DNA from: Sindora glabra
Taxonomy: Eukaryota > Streptophyta > Magnoliopsida > Fabales > Fabaceae
Assembly (NCBI GenBank): GCA_020226215.1
Contig: CM035236.1
Span: forward strand, 49,847,057 to 49,911,056
DNA: 64,000 bases
Reading direction: 5' to 3'
In this document: positions 1 through 14,000 of the stretch, piece by piece
How positions within the stretch are numbered: position 1 is the stretch's first letter
Layout: each line of letters opens with the position of its first letter
Translations under genes and position numbers: made by a program
Notes under the pieces: generated by a model
What the model saw: only the letters and a program-made list of their open reading frames with translations
What the model was told of the DNA's origin: nothing
Database searches by the model: none

Positions 1-1260
1 TTGTATAATCTAATAAAACAACAAAGTATTTTTTAACGAAAAAATATGCTAATAACTCTTGACAAAATATATGCATCATTTGAAATGGAAAGTTGTAATT
101 TTTTAAATAAAAACTTGTATCCTTTTAAAAGTCAATAGTCATGTCTATTTAAATAATTTTTTTATTAAAATATATTTGCAACTCTATATATATGAGTCAT
201 TTATTATATTCTCTTTTTAAAAGCGAGCATGTCTTCCTCTTTGATTTTAACTATAAGAATTAGGGAGTTGCAGTTTTCTATTATTAGTTCTGTATCTTGA
301 AATAGAATTTTTATGAAATCATTTGCAAATAAGTGGAAAAATTATTAACTGCACTATGGCAAAAAAATTTATCAAGTATTTGCATAATATATGTATAAAA
401 TATAATCATACCTTAAACTTTTGGATTAAATATAAACCATAAAGATAACTTAATCACGTTATGCAATGACTCATGCATGACTCTATAATGATAATACATT
501 TTTTATATGGGCCTTGTGCTTATCATATCTTAATAAATACATCTTAAATTATACCAAATATTTCTTAAGAAGTAATCTATTAGTTTCATATTTGCAAAGA
601 TAGTTTATTAATAATATCTACAATTGCTTTAACACCTCACAGAGGCAATAGATCTATTAAAAACAGAAGTTTTTTTTTTTTGTTATAGGTATAACAGTGC
701 ATCAATAACTAGATATAGCCTTTTTCTTCTAACAAATTGTTATTGGTAAATGATACAAACAAGTTCTCTACTTATAAATGATACTTAGAGATAAAGCTCT
801 AAATTTTTAATATTTATCACTTTTAAAATTATTGAAAAGGTAATTTTTTATTGGCTAAGATGATGTGTTATGACACATGGTAACCTCTTATATGTTAAAT
901 AACATCCTAAATATAAATATATAGGTTTTATTTAATTGATTTACTTATATCATCATACACATGTGACATAGTTTAATTTGTTATTAAGGATATCTTCATG
1001 GGATCCATTTATTTTCTACGTGAATTTTAAGTCTCAATAAAAAACTTTATTTTGATTGGCTATAATTTTTAATGTGAAAATTAAGTAGACTAATTTTAAT
1101 TGTCTACAATAATATAACTCAAAAAAATAAAATTGAGTACACAGTAGCCAAGCAATAATCAAATAAAGTTAATTCATAATAATCATTGCTATCAAAAAAT
1201 TAATCTGTTGTTCTTTTCAAACAATAACTATAAACATTAGATCATCTCCACTTAAATATT
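1..1260. other. AT-rich intergenic DNA
   Basis: No reading frame, RNA gene or clear transposon end is recognisable here. The stretch is strongly AT-rich with many homopolymer runs and stops in all frames. Confidence 0.6.
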
Positions 1261-1513
1261 CATATAATAAAATGATATATATAAATTGAAACTTATGAAG
1301 TTATAATAAAATGTTATATAAATTGCATATAACAACAAGTTCAATAAATTGAAAATTTTGAATTTATCTCTAAAAATAATTCAAATTCATATAATAAAAT
1401 GATATATAAATTGGAACTTATGAAATTACAATATAATGTTATATAAATTGCATATAACAACAAGTTCAATAAATTGAAAATTTTGAATTTATCTCTAACA
1501 AAATTCAATTCAT
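1261..1513. repeat. Two-copy tandem duplication, 127-bp period
   Basis: The block starting at 1261 (catataataaaatgatatat) recurs at 1388 and continues in parallel through gcatataacaacaagttc and gaattttgaatttatctct. The copies differ by a few substitutions and a 2-bp AT length change. A short minus-strand frame over the second copy is only a by-product of the repeat. Confidence 0.8.
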
Positions 1514-2149
1514 GCAAATTCAATCTTCACATAAGTTTCTTTCTTAAACAACAAGATCAATAGCATTCTAATTTGTTTGAATTTCTTTCTCTTCTATTTC
1601 TTCTTCTTTCTTATGTAGTATGTCAAATTTTCTAAGATTCCTCCAAAGAGATTTTCTTTGAAAATTTTCCACCATCTAAATAATATTTTGGAAAACAATT
1701 TACTATCCTAAAATTGTTAGGGATATTTCGAAAATAAAGAAAAAAATACATATATGCAACAAAAAAGTAAACATAACATTTAGTATCTTACATTTCTCAA
1801 ATTTCATCATGTAACATTTGAACTAATATTTAAATTTTTATTTTTATTTTTTTATTTTATTTAATTTTTATAAATCTAATTTCAAAGTAATTATTTTAAT
1901 CAATAATATTATTTAAAATTTCTATATGTAAATGAGTTTCAAATTAACAAATGAATTGTTATATTTTTATTGTTCAAACCATATTTATTTTATCTTAAGA
2001 TAAAAATTTTAAAACTTTAATATTATTCTCAATGATATTATAATAATATCTGATGGCTAAGGCTTTACTTAGAAAATTAATTGTAATAATTTTCATGATA
2101 AATTTCTCACAAAGTTAAAGATACTTGACAATTGTGAGCTTTTTTTTAA
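1514..2149. other. AT-rich intergenic DNA
   Basis: No gene is visible. It contains pyrimidine-rich and A-rich runs. Its last 9 bases (2141-2149, tttttttaa) are the likely left target-site duplication of the palindromic element that follows. Confidence 0.5.
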
Positions 2150-4372
2150 GAACAGGACTGTGTTGCACTATTAAAAAAGTAGTGCATCAATATAACAATC
2201 AATCAATGATTGTTGTGTCATGACATGTCCCTTTCAATCCCTTCATAAACTGATTTTTACAAGTTGAATAAATAGCAAAGTATCCCCAATATTGTTTCTA
2301 ATTATATGAGACTCCTACGAGAGCATGAATTTAGGCTATAATGATCTTGGAGTGCAACCCCACTATCAATTTAAGCACTTGTCATTTAAGGATATTAATT
2401 AATAATATATACTTAATTAAGACTGGTAAAAAAATTTAACAAGAATATAAAACTAAAATGAAGCTACATTCTCTGAAAAATAATATTATATAACTACTTA
2501 ATTACAAAGGTTATTATAACACTTTTAGTCAATATTTTGTTGTTACCAATTTCTCAATACTATAATGGGGAAAAAAGATATTCTCATATAAATATATGCA
2601 GCATTAGAAATCTTTATGATATATATATATATAACTATTTTGATTTGACAATATTAAAAAAAGATTTTAAATTTAATATTTTATTATTATTAATTTTTTA
2701 CACTATCAATGAAGAAAATAATATGTTATTAAAAATTAATAATAAATAAAATGTTTTACTAATATTAAAAAAATTAAAATATTTTTTTATTAACTTTGTT
2801 AATATAAATATGAATGATAATATAAAATTAATTTATAATGCTTGAAGCAATTTTTTCATGTTTGAACTTTGATTTTATAATTGGGATATTTTCAGAAGTG
2901 ATTGAACGACTATCAATGAAGAAAATAACATGTTAGTAAAAAATTAGTAGTAAATAAATTTTTTTTACCAATAATAAAAAAATGATAACAATTTTTTATG
3001 AACTTCAACAATGAAGATATGGATGATAATATAAAATTGATTTATAATATTTGAAGCAATTTTTTTGTGTTTGAACTTTGATTTTATAATCTAGATATTT
3101 TCACAAGTGATTGAATAGCTTGTACTAATTATTTTTACCATGGAAGTAATAAATTTTTTAAAATTATTCTTTTAGTAGTTATGTGTAGTTACTTATTTAA
3201 AAAACTTAAAAATTTTTTGTCAAAATTTAACATAAAAATTATAACTGTATTTAGATTTTATGTTAAACAAATATATAAAAATTGTGAGCGTGCTATTTAA
3301 ATTTGTATTGAAAAGCTTTTTTAATTTTATGTAAAAATTTTAATTTTAATGAAAAATAACAAAAGGCATAAAAGGGTTGGACAACATTAAAGTGATTGCT
3401 GATGACAAATATATAAAAAATTATAAGTGTATTGTTCAAATTTGCTATCTAGATCTATTAAAATTTAACAAAAAAATCTTAAAGTGGACCAAATTTGTTT
3501 AATTTTGATATTTAGGAGAACTAAAATAAAAAATTTCATTTTGAAGGGGCGTCAAATTGTATATTAGAAGACAAAAATTGAAAGTAAAATTATTTTTAAT
3601 ATACTTTTAAGTTACTTTAATGTATATAATACTATTTGTATATATGAGTAATAATTAATGTATAAATTTTAATGCCAAATTAGTGAATTCATGTATTTAA
3701 TTTTGTCAACCTATATTTCATAAGTTTATCGAATACATTAAAATTATTGAATATTGAATTATTTAATACTAAAATAAGTAACTTTACCATATTTAATATT
3801 GTTAAATATATTACACAAAAACATCTCAAATAAATAACTACATTAAAAGCAATATATATTTTTTGAGAAATTAACATTAATCTCTTAATTTTTCCAAATA
3901 TGTTAAAACATAGTTACACAAATTATTTACTAGATCTAAGCATACATAATTTCATTGTAATTCTTAAATTTATAATTTATCAATTTTCTAAGGTAATTCG
4001 ATTATTATTATATTTTATGATATTATTTTCTATTTCTAACAACTTAACAAATCTTAGCCATTGATTAATTATTAAACTTTCTACAAATCCTAATTAAGTG
4101 TATATTATTAATTAATATCTTCAACCCATGAAAAGTGTTTAATTATCAATGATATGATGGTGGGATTAGGCTTCAAAATCATTTCAACCCAAATTTATAT
4201 AGCAAGACGAGTCTCATATACTTATAAGCAACAATGAGGCTACTTTGCTATTTACCCAACTTGTAAGAATTAGTTTATAAAATGATTAAAAAGGACTTGT
4301 GATGATACAATAATCGTTGATTTACTATTGCATTGGTGTACCACTTTTTTAATAGTACATCATAGCCTCTCC
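2150..4372. mobile_element. Non-autonomous palindromic (Mutator-like) element
   Basis: The left arm, about 2150-2420, is matched in reverse complement by the right arm, about 4095-4372. For example, cactattaaaaaagtagtgc on the left pairs with tactattaaaaaagtggtac read from the right, followed by over 200 bp of further similarity. Arms of about 270 bp are typical of Mutator-like (MULE) MITEs. The flanks are T-tracts (tttttttaa on the left, tttttttta on the right), consistent with a 9-bp duplication but low in complexity. The interior has no transposase frame and holds a 207-bp direct duplication. Assignment to the Mutator superfamily is inferred from arm length and duplication size. Confidence 0.6.
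2703..3117. repeat. Two-copy direct repeat, 207-bp period
   Basis: ctatcaatgaagaaaataa occurs at 2703 and again at 2910. Both copies continue through gatgataatataaaatt, ttgaagcaatttttt and gtttgaactttgattttata. They differ by scattered substitutions and lie inside the palindromic element, so they probably form its internal filler. Confidence 0.8.
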
Positions 4373-4680
4373 TTTTTTTTAAAGAAGATAATTTCATGCA
4401 TTCAAATAAATGACATTCCAAACCTTTTATTATAAACATTAAGAAATATATTCTAAATTATTAAAAAATATTAAAATATTTATCTTCAAGCTTTTAAATT
4501 CATTTGAATAATATAACACCATTTAAAGAGGACAAAAGATATCTTTTAAAAGAAAAATGCTAAAACGAGAAAAGTGAATTTGGGGAATGTGTGCTTAGGA
4601 TTGAATGAGATTTTAAAAGGATGTGAGTGCACCATAGACCTACCACACTAAATACTAACCCTTAACTTACCTGATTTTTA

Positions 4681-7481
4681 TGCTTTGTTTGGATTAGGAA
4701 GAAATTAGAAGAGAAAGAAAATAGGAGAGAAAGAAATTGGAGAAAAAATAAAATGGAGGAGAAGGATTTTTTTTTTTGGTTGTTTTGTAGGAGAGAAAAA
4801 AATGAGAGAGAAAGAAAATAAGAGAGAAAAAGCTTTTCTTTTGTTTAGATGGAAAGAAAATAGAGGAGAGATTAAATGATCATAATACCCGTATTGTATA
4901 AAATATAAAGATAGTTCTAATACAAATTCATCAAACTCAATGAGAAATTATTTTATTAATGAGAAAATTATATACAATTAATTAATAGTAAACTTTTATT
5001 GAAAAACTAAATATTTCTAACAAAACCATTATTATTTACTCAAATTGCAATAATTAATTTGTATTTTTTTAAAACTCTGTGTATGAACTTCAATCATATA
5101 TATGGACCTATAATTAAATTTTCTTATGCAATTAACCAAGAAAACATATATATATTTATATAAATAATAACCCAAGTTCTAACAAAGTCTTCCCACTCCT
5201 ACATTTATATTATCAATTAATCAAATTCATTGAACAATTAATTTTGTTATTGAAATTATTATATACAAATAATTACTAGTAAATTTTAAAATTATAATTT
5301 AATATTTTAAAAGCAAGATTAATTAATTACTTGCATTATATTAATTAATTTTAATTATTACAAACTTTATCAAATAACTTGTTTTATTATAAAATTTCAA
5401 ATACATCATAAAATTGTTATGTGTCAATAAATATATTAATTTGATGCTTTCTTAACTTTTTCATATCCATTTGGTTTGGTGTAGGCTTATTCAGTAAATA
5501 ACCTAAACATAGTATGAGGCTTTCAATAAAGTCAAATGACACAAAAGAGTAAAATGATATGGCAATGTGGGGACATATTTGAATTTATGTAGTGGATACT
5601 GTGATAAATCATCTTGTTTAATTGGATCAATATCAACTTGCAATGACCTAACATAGAGAACCTCTTTAATTTCAGGAAACCTATCTTTTAGTTGTAAAAG
5701 TAATGAATCCTCATTCCAACTAAAATTCTAACCTTCATTGACTTCCCTTTGCATTACTTTAAGAAAAAGTTGATTTGCTACAATGATCATCCTATTTGAA
5801 GAAAAAGCTGATGGATTATTAGAAGAAATGCTATAAATGCATATTCTTCTTCAAGTTTTGCAACATTCCTTGGGACACTCATAACCCTTGATAGCCACTT
5901 CCGTTCCTTAAATAGATTACCAATTGTTAGGAAATTTCTACAAGCTAAATCTAAAAGATTTGTGTACAATCTAAACATCATCTTTATGTTTTCTAAATAT
6001 ATATATATATAACCTAAATGAACTTGTTCTTTGTGCAAATTGACAAAATAATTGTGAAGATAAAGTGACAAAACCACCACATTCATAAGCTATAAATACA
6101 TGTTCAACATTGCTACACAATGTTACGAGTCATGAAGTAATAATTAACTTATCAAGCACATTAGTTTAGGGTCCCTCGAGAAATAAGAAAGAGATACAAA
6201 ATATAATTACCATAATGCACACACATGGTAACAAATATTCTAATCTTCTAATGTCTAGAAAATCCCCTAAATTAATGTCCTTTCATTTAGGTTACATTTG
6301 AATAAGCATACAAACTATCATCTATTTATACAACAAAATTCCATTATTTTGCAACACAATTAGATCAATTTTAATTTTACATCAAAATAACACTTGAATT
6401 ATTTAACAACATGCAGCTTTTAACAACGCACTTAGCATTCAAACTCCTATGAGAAACTCTATATAACATCGCAATATGAAAAAACAGAACAATTGAACCA
6501 ATCCTAAAGCCTCATCTTGCTTACAAGTAATTAACATCACCCAGAAAACAAAATTGAAAAATTTAAATTAACCTTGAATTAAAGCAATGACAAACCAAAT
6601 AGTTATCGATAAAGTAGCAAGTTGGGGCTAAAGTTATGGAAATTACATATAACACAAAAAAATTAGGGTTTCTTATTTACAAATAAGATCTCCCTCCTTC
6701 TCTTCTACACCTCTCTCAAAATTCTCAATACCATGAAATAGAAACCACCATTAATATTCAACGGATTGTATTTAATTTTTTTCCATGAATTAATACTAAA
6801 AGGATTAAATAAAAATAAAAATTTAAAAAATTATGTATTTTTTTATTTTCACTCAATTTAATCATGAAGCACCACCAATAGTAAGGTTTATGTTAACATT
6901 ACCATCTAATAAGAACTTATGAGTGCACATGGATGGGTCCTAAATCCATCCTTTATCTCCATTGTCATCCTTGATGGACTACCAAACTAGATTAGATTCT
7001 CACGTCTAGCAACATCTGAACTTAACAAAGGATAAACTGGCTTATAGTGCTTCACTTGCTCTAGTGGATCGTCATTTAAGCAAAACACCTAATCGATCGT
7101 CGAATCTTTAACAAATTGCCCAAGCAAAAAGTCTATGAAGCACAATACAACAATGGCACATAGAAAATGGAGAATGAAAAGGATGTCATACCTAAGTGGC
7201 TTAAAGCTAGCGACAGCAGTGGGGATGTAATCTAGTGAAAGTTATCTAGGCAAGCAGTTTGGCAAGTAGCTTCTATGAGCATAAGCGAGAATAATGAAAA
7301 ATGGCCAATTTCTTCCCAAATTTCTTCTCACTTGAGTGGGAGAGATTTTCTATAGGACCCACCACTTCTTTTCCACTATAATTTTTTCCCTTGCATCTAA
7401 ACAACAAAAACTAAAATTTCTTCCTCATTTTCTATTCTCCAATTTCTTTCTCCCTTATTTTCTATCCTACCAAAGAGAGAC
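4681..7481. mobile_element. Candidate PIF/Harbinger-like element with GA-rich ends
   Basis: The left end (tgctttgtttggattagg, followed by gagaaagaaataggagag-type repeats to about 4860) is mirrored by the right end about 7370-7481, whose reverse complement reads gtctctctttggtagg and then aaataagggagaaagaaatt. TTA flanks both ends (4678-4680 and 7482-7484), as expected for the 3-bp duplication of PIF/Harbinger elements. The outermost 12 bp match only about 8 of 12. No transposase is recognisable inside. A 99-codon minus-strand frame at 5787-6086 has no motif I know. Confidence 0.45.
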
Positions 7482-7484
7482 TTA

Positions 7485-9523
7485 AGTTAAAATTTCCTCT
7501 CCCTTTCTTTATATTTTTCCATTCTTCACCCTACATTGTATCCCTATTTTTAGCTTTTTCTTTCCCTTTCTTGCTTCCACTATTGTCTCTACTTTTCCGA
7601 GCCACTAGATCATTTCTTTTTGCCATCCTCACTATTTCCTAGTTCTCTTTCAGCCACTCACATCCCTTGGTTATTGAAAAGAGTTGCTCGAAGGCAGCTA
7701 CGTGACAATAAGAACAAGATTGCAGGGCTGCTCTTTGTAAGTGATCCACCTCAACTTCACTGCTGGTAAGATAGCGTGAGCTTCCTCAGATATAGGTAAG
7801 TGATTTCAAAGCATTGGATGTTAATAATTTTTACTATTTTAGAAGAATCAGAAAAACTCTTATCTATAAACCCATTTTAGTTTTTGAAGTAAAGTCAGAA
7901 ATATAAGAATGTGATGATACAAAATGATAGAATCATAAAACTAAAAATAGGGACTTTAAAGAAGAAAATGATTGGCATTAGCATACTTATAGTGTATTTC
8001 ATTTAGATTGATATATAAATGGGAAAGAAAATAGGAAGATGAAAGCTTTGGTATCCTAAGAGGGAATGAGCATATTGAGGTGAGTATATATCTTATTTAA
8101 TGATTAATTTGCTTAATTTTCATGTCTTGTGTTTTTCTTGGTTAGTTAAACTAATTATAAATATATTTACTGTTATGTACGTGATTTTATAGTTACAAAG
8201 ATAAAGCGATAGGATGTTCATTTATAGAAAAAAGCAATTATAACATGATATACTTATTATTGCTTAAATTAATGTGATGAAAGAAGGTATAACTAGCATG
8301 AACAAATTATAAATTGTTTATTAAGAATTATTGTTCATGGGACTTTATGGTTGTGCAATAAAGGCATGGTACTACTGACACTTGAATGCTATATTAGAGA
8401 TGTATTCATTTAGATTTATTTATTTGATGTTGAATAGATGAGTTATGGCCACACATAGAATGATGTGGTATTGTTGATTAACTATATTGTTAATATGCAT
8501 TAAGAATATGTTGATTGAATGATAATGGAATGAAATATGTTGTGAGTAATATCATTAGGCATGATTGATTGGAAATGTGATTAGAGGATGATATGTTGAT
8601 ATTATGATTAGTATCAAATCTAGGAAATTATTTGTAAATAGAGAAGGGTAATCTGGGCAGAATGAGGTTAGTTTTGTGCATGAATTAGACTAACTAGAAG
8701 TCAAAAACAAATAAAATTGCTTTCTTGATTGCTTTGTTTATATGGTATGTTATCATTAATTAACAATGATATGTATATGAGAGTTTGATATTGATGAAGA
8801 AATTAAAATGACCTGTGAACTTCTTATTTAATGATTCATGTTTATATAAATAGTGATCTTGAGTTGTTAGGCTATGACAATTGTGCCATTATTGTTTAAT
8901 TTTTAGAAGTTATGATATGAATGCAAATCAGTGTGTATGTGTATATGAGAGAGAGAGAGAGAGAGAAAGATAAACAAGAACTTAGGTATGAAGCTTGCCA
9001 TAAATGCTTTTCTACCAATATTACATTGAACCTTTAATTAATTCTAGTGGAATCCAGCTATTATTTTATAGGTTGATATATACTCATTGATTTACATAAC
9101 TCATTTTTTTCCTTCTTTCAAACATTACAGGTTTAACTCAAAAATGGCTCTTAGGGAAGTCCAAGGCACTTCAAAATTTAATGGTTAGGAAGAAGTTTAT
9201 TTAAATTAGGCCTTTATAAATGTTGTATATATTCTTATCTATTTCATTTACCTTTTTTAAGTATGATTGAGTATCATTATTTAGTAGTCAAGTCATAAGT
9301 TAGTGCTATAAGGTAAATGACCCTATAATATGTTTAAAAATGGAAGGAACTTTGTTCATTTATTATAACACCTATATGGCATTTCAGTTTGCATAGAAAA
9401 TTAAAGGATCTCCCATCAAGTCAGAGTATGATTAGTTAGATTAGTGTAATCATATAATGGACTTTACTTCAATTAAAACTAAGACAAGTCATGACACATC
9501 ATTGGTACTATTAGTCTTTTCTT
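7485..9523. other. Intergenic DNA, no recognised gene
   Basis: Slightly less AT-rich than its surroundings, but I find no long frame or familiar motif. A short (GA)n tract lies at 8947-8967. The stretch ends at the 5' LTR of the copia element. Confidence 0.5.
8947..8967. repeat. (GA)n microsatellite
   Basis: About ten uninterrupted GA dinucleotides. Confidence 0.9.
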
Positions 9524-9828
9524 TGTTATGAATAATTATTAAGTTTATTAAATGTGGATGCCTATATTTCAGACATTATACTTCTAATTATGATCAATTA
9601 TTAGATCAGATGTTATATTCTTATTATGGTCAATTATTAGATTTTAATTCTATTTATGAATCATCATTATAAAATTGTAACATTTGATTAATTTGTCCTA
9701 TAAATATGGATTATATAAATCATTCCAAATATAGTTGAATTAGACATTCTCCTCCTTCTCATAATTCTCCTTTATCTTTTTTATATCTTTCTTTAGTTGT
9801 TTCTTAAGTGTTTATTAATTTTATAATA
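9524..9828 (+). repeat. 5' LTR of copia element
   Basis: Starts tgttatgaataatt and ends ttataata, where the terminal CA has mutated to TA. It aligns along its whole length with 14594-14898, sharing blocks such as ctttagttgtttct and gtgtttattaattttata. Confidence 0.9.
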
Positions 9829-9898
9829 CGTTATTAGCATAATTGATTTTTTAAATTTGTTTTCTTAATATTTTGCTATCTCATTTTGAAGTACTTAA

Positions 9899-10738
9899 AT
9901 GTCAACTTTTACAAAACTTAGATTTGTGGCTCTTGACATTATAGGGAAGAATTATTTATCTTAGATATTAGATGTTGAGATTAATTTAGATGGAAATGGT
10001 CTTAAAGACACTATTAAAGAAGGAAATCAAGCATCTAATCAAAATAGGGCCAAAGTTATGATCTTTCTTCATCACCATCTCTGTGAAGGATTAAAAATTA
10101 AGTATCTTATAGTAAAAAATCCACTTATTCTCTAGAATAGTTTAAAAGAAAGATATGATCATCAGAAATTTGTTATTCTTTCAAAAGCCCCTTATGAATG
10201 GATGCATTTAAGGTTATAGGATTTAAAACTATAAGTGAGTATAACTCTACAATGTTTAGAATTAATTCTCAACTAAAATTATGTGGAAAAAAATCATTGA
10301 TATTAAAAAAAATTCTCCACTTTCCATACATTTAATTTGCTTCTATAATAGCAATATCAAGAAAAAGATTTCAAGAAATATTTCGAATTAATTTCTTATC
10401 TCTTTATGGTTAAACAAACAATGAAGTTTTGATGAAAAATTATAAGTCCCGTCTACTTGGATGTGCTCTATTTCTTGAAGCAAATGGGGTAATATATGAC
10501 CATTTTACTTATAGACAAACTTATAGCCATAGACGTCATGGTAGTTGTGTCCGAGGTTGTGAAAATGGTTGCGGTCATGGTCATGGTTCTTATATTAAGA
10601 ACTCAACTTTCCATCAAAAGTGAAAAAATGAAGAAAAGACTGATAATGAAAAAGATAGGCAAAATAATAAACATATTGAAAACATATGCATCATTATGGT
10701 GGTAAAGATCACTGATCTCGTACCTGTCATACATTAAA
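9899..10738 (+). pseudogene. Degenerate copia gag
   Basis: Translation from ATG 9899 gives MSTFTKLRFVALDIIGKNYL and then a stop at 9962 where copia Gag has Trp. Further on, NQASNQNRAKVMIFLHHHL, KERYDHQK and YEWMHLRL are recognisable plant copia Gag segments. Near 10684-10738 a decayed zinc-knuckle remnant reads HHYGGKDH, a stop where Trp is expected, then SRTC. Several stops fall at expected Trp codons (TGG to TAG or TGA), a G-to-A pattern expected from decay of methylated cytosines. A Gly/His-rich frame at 10429-10623 is part of this region, not a separate gene. Confidence 0.85.
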
Positions 10739-11059
10739 GCATATTATTAACCTTTACCAAGAATCACTTAAAGGAAAAAATTATAGAGACAAATTTTGCA
10801 TATGAAGAAGGTAACTCTGATCATGGCTATATTGATGTCAGTTAGTTTGATGTTGATGATTTTTTTACTGATCCTGATGGAAAAATTAATCACCTAATTG
10901 GTGATAGCAATGTCCCAAAATAAATTTCCTATATTTTACTTTTAGTGAATTTTCTAAAGTAATAAAGAATTTAGTTTTAATATTATTATCTTTTTAAATA
11001 TATTTTTACATTTTCAAGTAGTATTTTCTCGTATTGATTATTGATATTTCTATTTTGAA

Positions 11060-14000
11060 GTACAAGTGTTCCTTTGGTTGGCAACAATGTCAATAATAAA
11101 GATATATGCCTTACTGATAGTGCAATGACTCATACAATTCTCAAGGATAAAAAAAAATATTTTTCCTATTTAGTAATGTAAGAAGTCAATGTTAATATTA
11201 TATCTGGTACTATAAATTTAACTAAAGATTCTAAAAAACTAAATGTTTTGTAATTTAGAGGAACAAAATTACACATTAATAGTGTGTTATATTCCACTAA
11301 GTCTCACAAAAATTTATTGAATTTTAAGGATATCCATCAAAACAAATATCATATCAAGATAACAAATAAAGGAAATATTGAATATCTTTATATCACTGGT
11401 ATAATCTCAAGTAACAAATGCATACTTAAAAAATTACTTGCACTTTTCTCTAGTTTGTACAATACATATATTAGTACAATTGAAACACATGCTATTGTAA
11501 ACCAAAAGTTTATAAATTATGATAAATTTGTTGTTTGACATGATCACTTGGTCCATCTCGAATCAATTATGATGCAAAAAATAATTAAAAATTCATTTGA
11601 GCATCTATTGAAGAGCCAGCGAAGTCTTCAATCTAAAAATTTTTCATGTGCTACTTATTTTTAAAGAAAGTTGATTATTTGACCATCACTAGTAAAAATT
11701 GAGAATGAATCTCTTGCATTTTTGGAACATATACAAGGTGATATTTATGGACTAATTTACCCACCATGTAGACTATTTAGATATTTTATGATTTTAATTG
11801 ATGTATTAACTAAATGGTCACATGTTCTTTGTTATCATCTCATAATCTAGCATTTGTAAGATTACTTGCTCAATTAATTTGATTGCAAGCACATTTTCTT
11901 GATTATCCAATTAAAAAAGTATAACTTGATAATGCTGATGAATTTACTTCTCAATCTTTCAATGATTATTGTATATCTATTGGAATTGATGTTAAACATC
12001 CCGTAACACATGTCCATACATAAAATGGTCTACAAAATCATTCATTAAGCATCTCAAATTAATTGTAAGACTATTACTTATGAAATTAACACTTCTAGTT
12101 TCTTCTTAGGGATATGTAATTTTGCAAGCTGTAGTACTAATTCACATCAGACCAACAAGCTATCATAAGTCCTCCCCTTTGTAATTAATTTTTAGTCAAG
12201 AATATAGTATTTCGTATTTAAGGATTTTTGGGTGAACAATATATATCCTAATTACTCCACCACAATGAACTAAGATAAGTCCTTAACAAATGTTAGGAAT
12301 ATATGTTGGATATAAATCTCCATCTATAATAAAATATCTTAAACAATCAATAGAGAATTTATTCACAGCTAGATTTACCGATTATCATTTTAATGAATTA
12401 GTTTTCCTAATATTTGGGAGAGAAAATAAGTAATTGGAAAAATAAATTAGTTTAAATGAATTATCATTATCTCATCTTAATCCTAGTACAAAACAATATG
12501 AATTGAAAATTCAAAAGATAATTCATTTGTAAGGTTTAGCCAATAAATTATTAAACACATTTACTAACTAAAAGAGAGTGATAGAATCAAATATACCACC
12601 TGCTAATGCTCCAATTAAAATTGATGTGCCTATCGGACAATCTACTATTGCAAATGAGTCTAGTGCATGCATAAAGCACGGTAGACCTATCAATTCTAAA
12701 GATAAAAATCCTTTAAAAAGAAAAAGAGCTAAGAAATAAGATGGCCAAATCGATGAAGTGGATATAATGACTCTAAAAGAGTCCCCAGACAAAATTACTA
12801 TTTCAATTTCAAAAGAAATTTAAATACCTGAAATTAGTAAAAATAAAGAGATCTCAATAAATTATGTCATGAATGAAATATGATGGAACTAAAATGAAGT
12901 CAACATTGACAATGCTTTTGCATATAATATAGAATACAATATAATAAATGATATTGAGGATTAAGAACTAAAGTTTATTAAAGAATGCAGACAAAGAGAT
13001 GATTGCTCAAAATGGAAAGACATGATTAAGTTAGAATTAAATTCCCTTGTAAAGAGAGAAGTTTTCAAACCTATAATTCATACACCAAAAGGTGAAAAAC
13101 CAATTGGATGCAAATGGGTTTTTGTGTGAAAATGAAATAAGAATGGTGAAATTGTAAAATTCAAAGCATGACTTGTTGCTTAAAGGTTTTTGCAAAGATC
13201 TAGCATTGATTATGAACAGACATACTCACCTATGGTGGATATAACTACTTTCTAGTATTTAATTAGTCTGGTAGTACATGAAAAACTCAATTTGTAACTA
13301 ATGAATGTTGTTACAGCCTATTTTTATAACTCACTTGATAATAATTTTTATATGAAACTCCCTAAAGGTTTTAATTTGCTTGCAACATGCAATTTAAATT
13401 CTCAAGAAGATTACTCAATCAAACTAAACGAATCTCTTTATGGATTAAATTGTTAAATATTTGTTAAAAGAAGGATACAAAAATGATCTCATTTATCTAT
13501 ATATTTTTATAAAAAGATCTGGAAATGAGTTTGTCATAATTGCTATTTATGTTGATGAATTAAATATTATTGGAACTTTTGAAAAGCTTTTAAAAGTTAT
13601 AAATTATTTAAAGAAAGAATTTGAAATGAAGAATTCAAGAAGAATAAAACTTTGCCTTGGATAAATTAAACATTTAAAGAATGGAATTTGTGTACATTAA
13701 AGAGCTTATATAGCAGAAGTGCTGAAACGATTTTATATGGACAAATCACATCCATTTTACATTCCAATAGTTGTAAGGTTACTAGATGTGAATAAAGATC
13801 CCTTTAGACTTAAAAAAAAGATAAAGAACTAATTAATCTTGAAGTACTATATCTTAGTACAATTGGAGCACTAATATATCTTACTAGTCATACATGACCT
13901 GATATGGGTTTGTTCTATACAAATATACTTAAGTTAGACCTAATTTGTTATGCAGATGCAAGATATCTATCTGACCCTCATAATGATCGATCACAAATAG

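Noticed and set aside
9519..9523. 5-bp target duplication for the copia element
   Set aside because: ttctt before the 5' LTR and ctttt after the 3' LTR are similar T-rich strings but not identical, so no duplication is claimed.
12568..12792. Minus-strand 74-codon frame
   Set aside because: It lies antisense to the decayed copia pol region and has no recognisable motif.
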